35,055 bases of DNA from Stenotrophomonas daejeonensis (GTDB taxonomy: Bacteria > Pseudomonadota > Gammaproteobacteria > Xanthomonadales > Xanthomonadaceae): contig NZ_LDJP01000052.1 in assembly GCF_001431505.1 (NCBI RefSeq), forward strand, positions 1 to 35,055, read 5' to 3'. Below the pieces are notes generated by a model. The model was not told the DNA's origin. It did no database searches and saw nothing but the letters and a program-made list of their open reading frames with translations. The position numbers were made by a program, and so were the translations under genes. Positions 35,034 through 35,055 of the stretch are shown piece after piece. The first letter of the stretch is position 1. Each line of letters opens with the position of its first letter.

Positions 35034-35055
35034 CCCCTCTCCCACCGGGAGAGGG
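35034..35055. repeat. CCCCTCTCCC hairpin element, cut by the right edge
   Basis: CCCTCTCCC (35035-35043) pairs with GGGAGAGGG (35047-35055) around ACC. It is the same element type as 529-551 and follows the last permease directly. The window end truncates the right arm. Confidence 0.65.

Overview
The window is very GC-rich and fits a gammaproteobacterium of the Xanthomonadaceae/Lysobacteraceae (Xanthomonas, Stenotrophomonas, Lysobacter, Luteimonas relatives). The signs are a copL-copA-copB copper locus of the Xanthomonas kind, GTAG-headed REP palindromes like those of Stenotrophomonas, and the protein sequences themselves. I cannot fix the genus.

Left edge (1-600): the first 17 bases are the complement of the 5' end of a 16S rRNA gene, so a ribosomal RNA operon leaves the window to the left on the minus strand. 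Behind its leader lie three tandem promoters, all with a 16-bp spacer. Next come a cysteine desulfhydrase-like PLP enzyme and oligopeptidase A (one minus-strand unit). Divergent from them is the plus-strand copper block copL, copA, copB and a DUF411 lipoprotein, followed by glyoxalase I.

Defence/stress block (8.4-17.8 kb): a complete Wadjet-type SMC anti-plasmid operon (jetA-jetB-jetC-jetD, minus strand), a divergent gene of unknown function, and a hipBA module with three evenly spaced operators. REP palindromes have invaded the jet operon: one is translated inside jetD, and two supply the TAG stop codons of jetA and jetD.

Uptake/catabolic operon (27.5 down to 17.8 kb, minus strand): TonB-dependent receptor, APC amino-acid permease, amidase, FMN-binding PaiB-like protein, alpha/beta hydrolase, S9 peptidase and proC. 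A 4-bp gap follows the receptor and every later junction overlaps by 1 or 4 bases, so the genes look translationally coupled. A divergent Lrp/AsnC regulator sits at its head. I infer a peptide or amide scavenging route ending in proline metabolism; the substrate is unknown.

Right end (28.3-35 kb): glmS, then a divergent MacAB-like efflux operon (periplasmic adaptor, ATPase, two FtsX-type permeases). It is preceded by a near-consensus sigma-54 promoter and clustered palindromes that look like enhancer sites. That promoter's predicted transcription start lies downstream of the first possible ATG, which argues for a later translation start.

Most other long open frames are antisense shadows of these genes.
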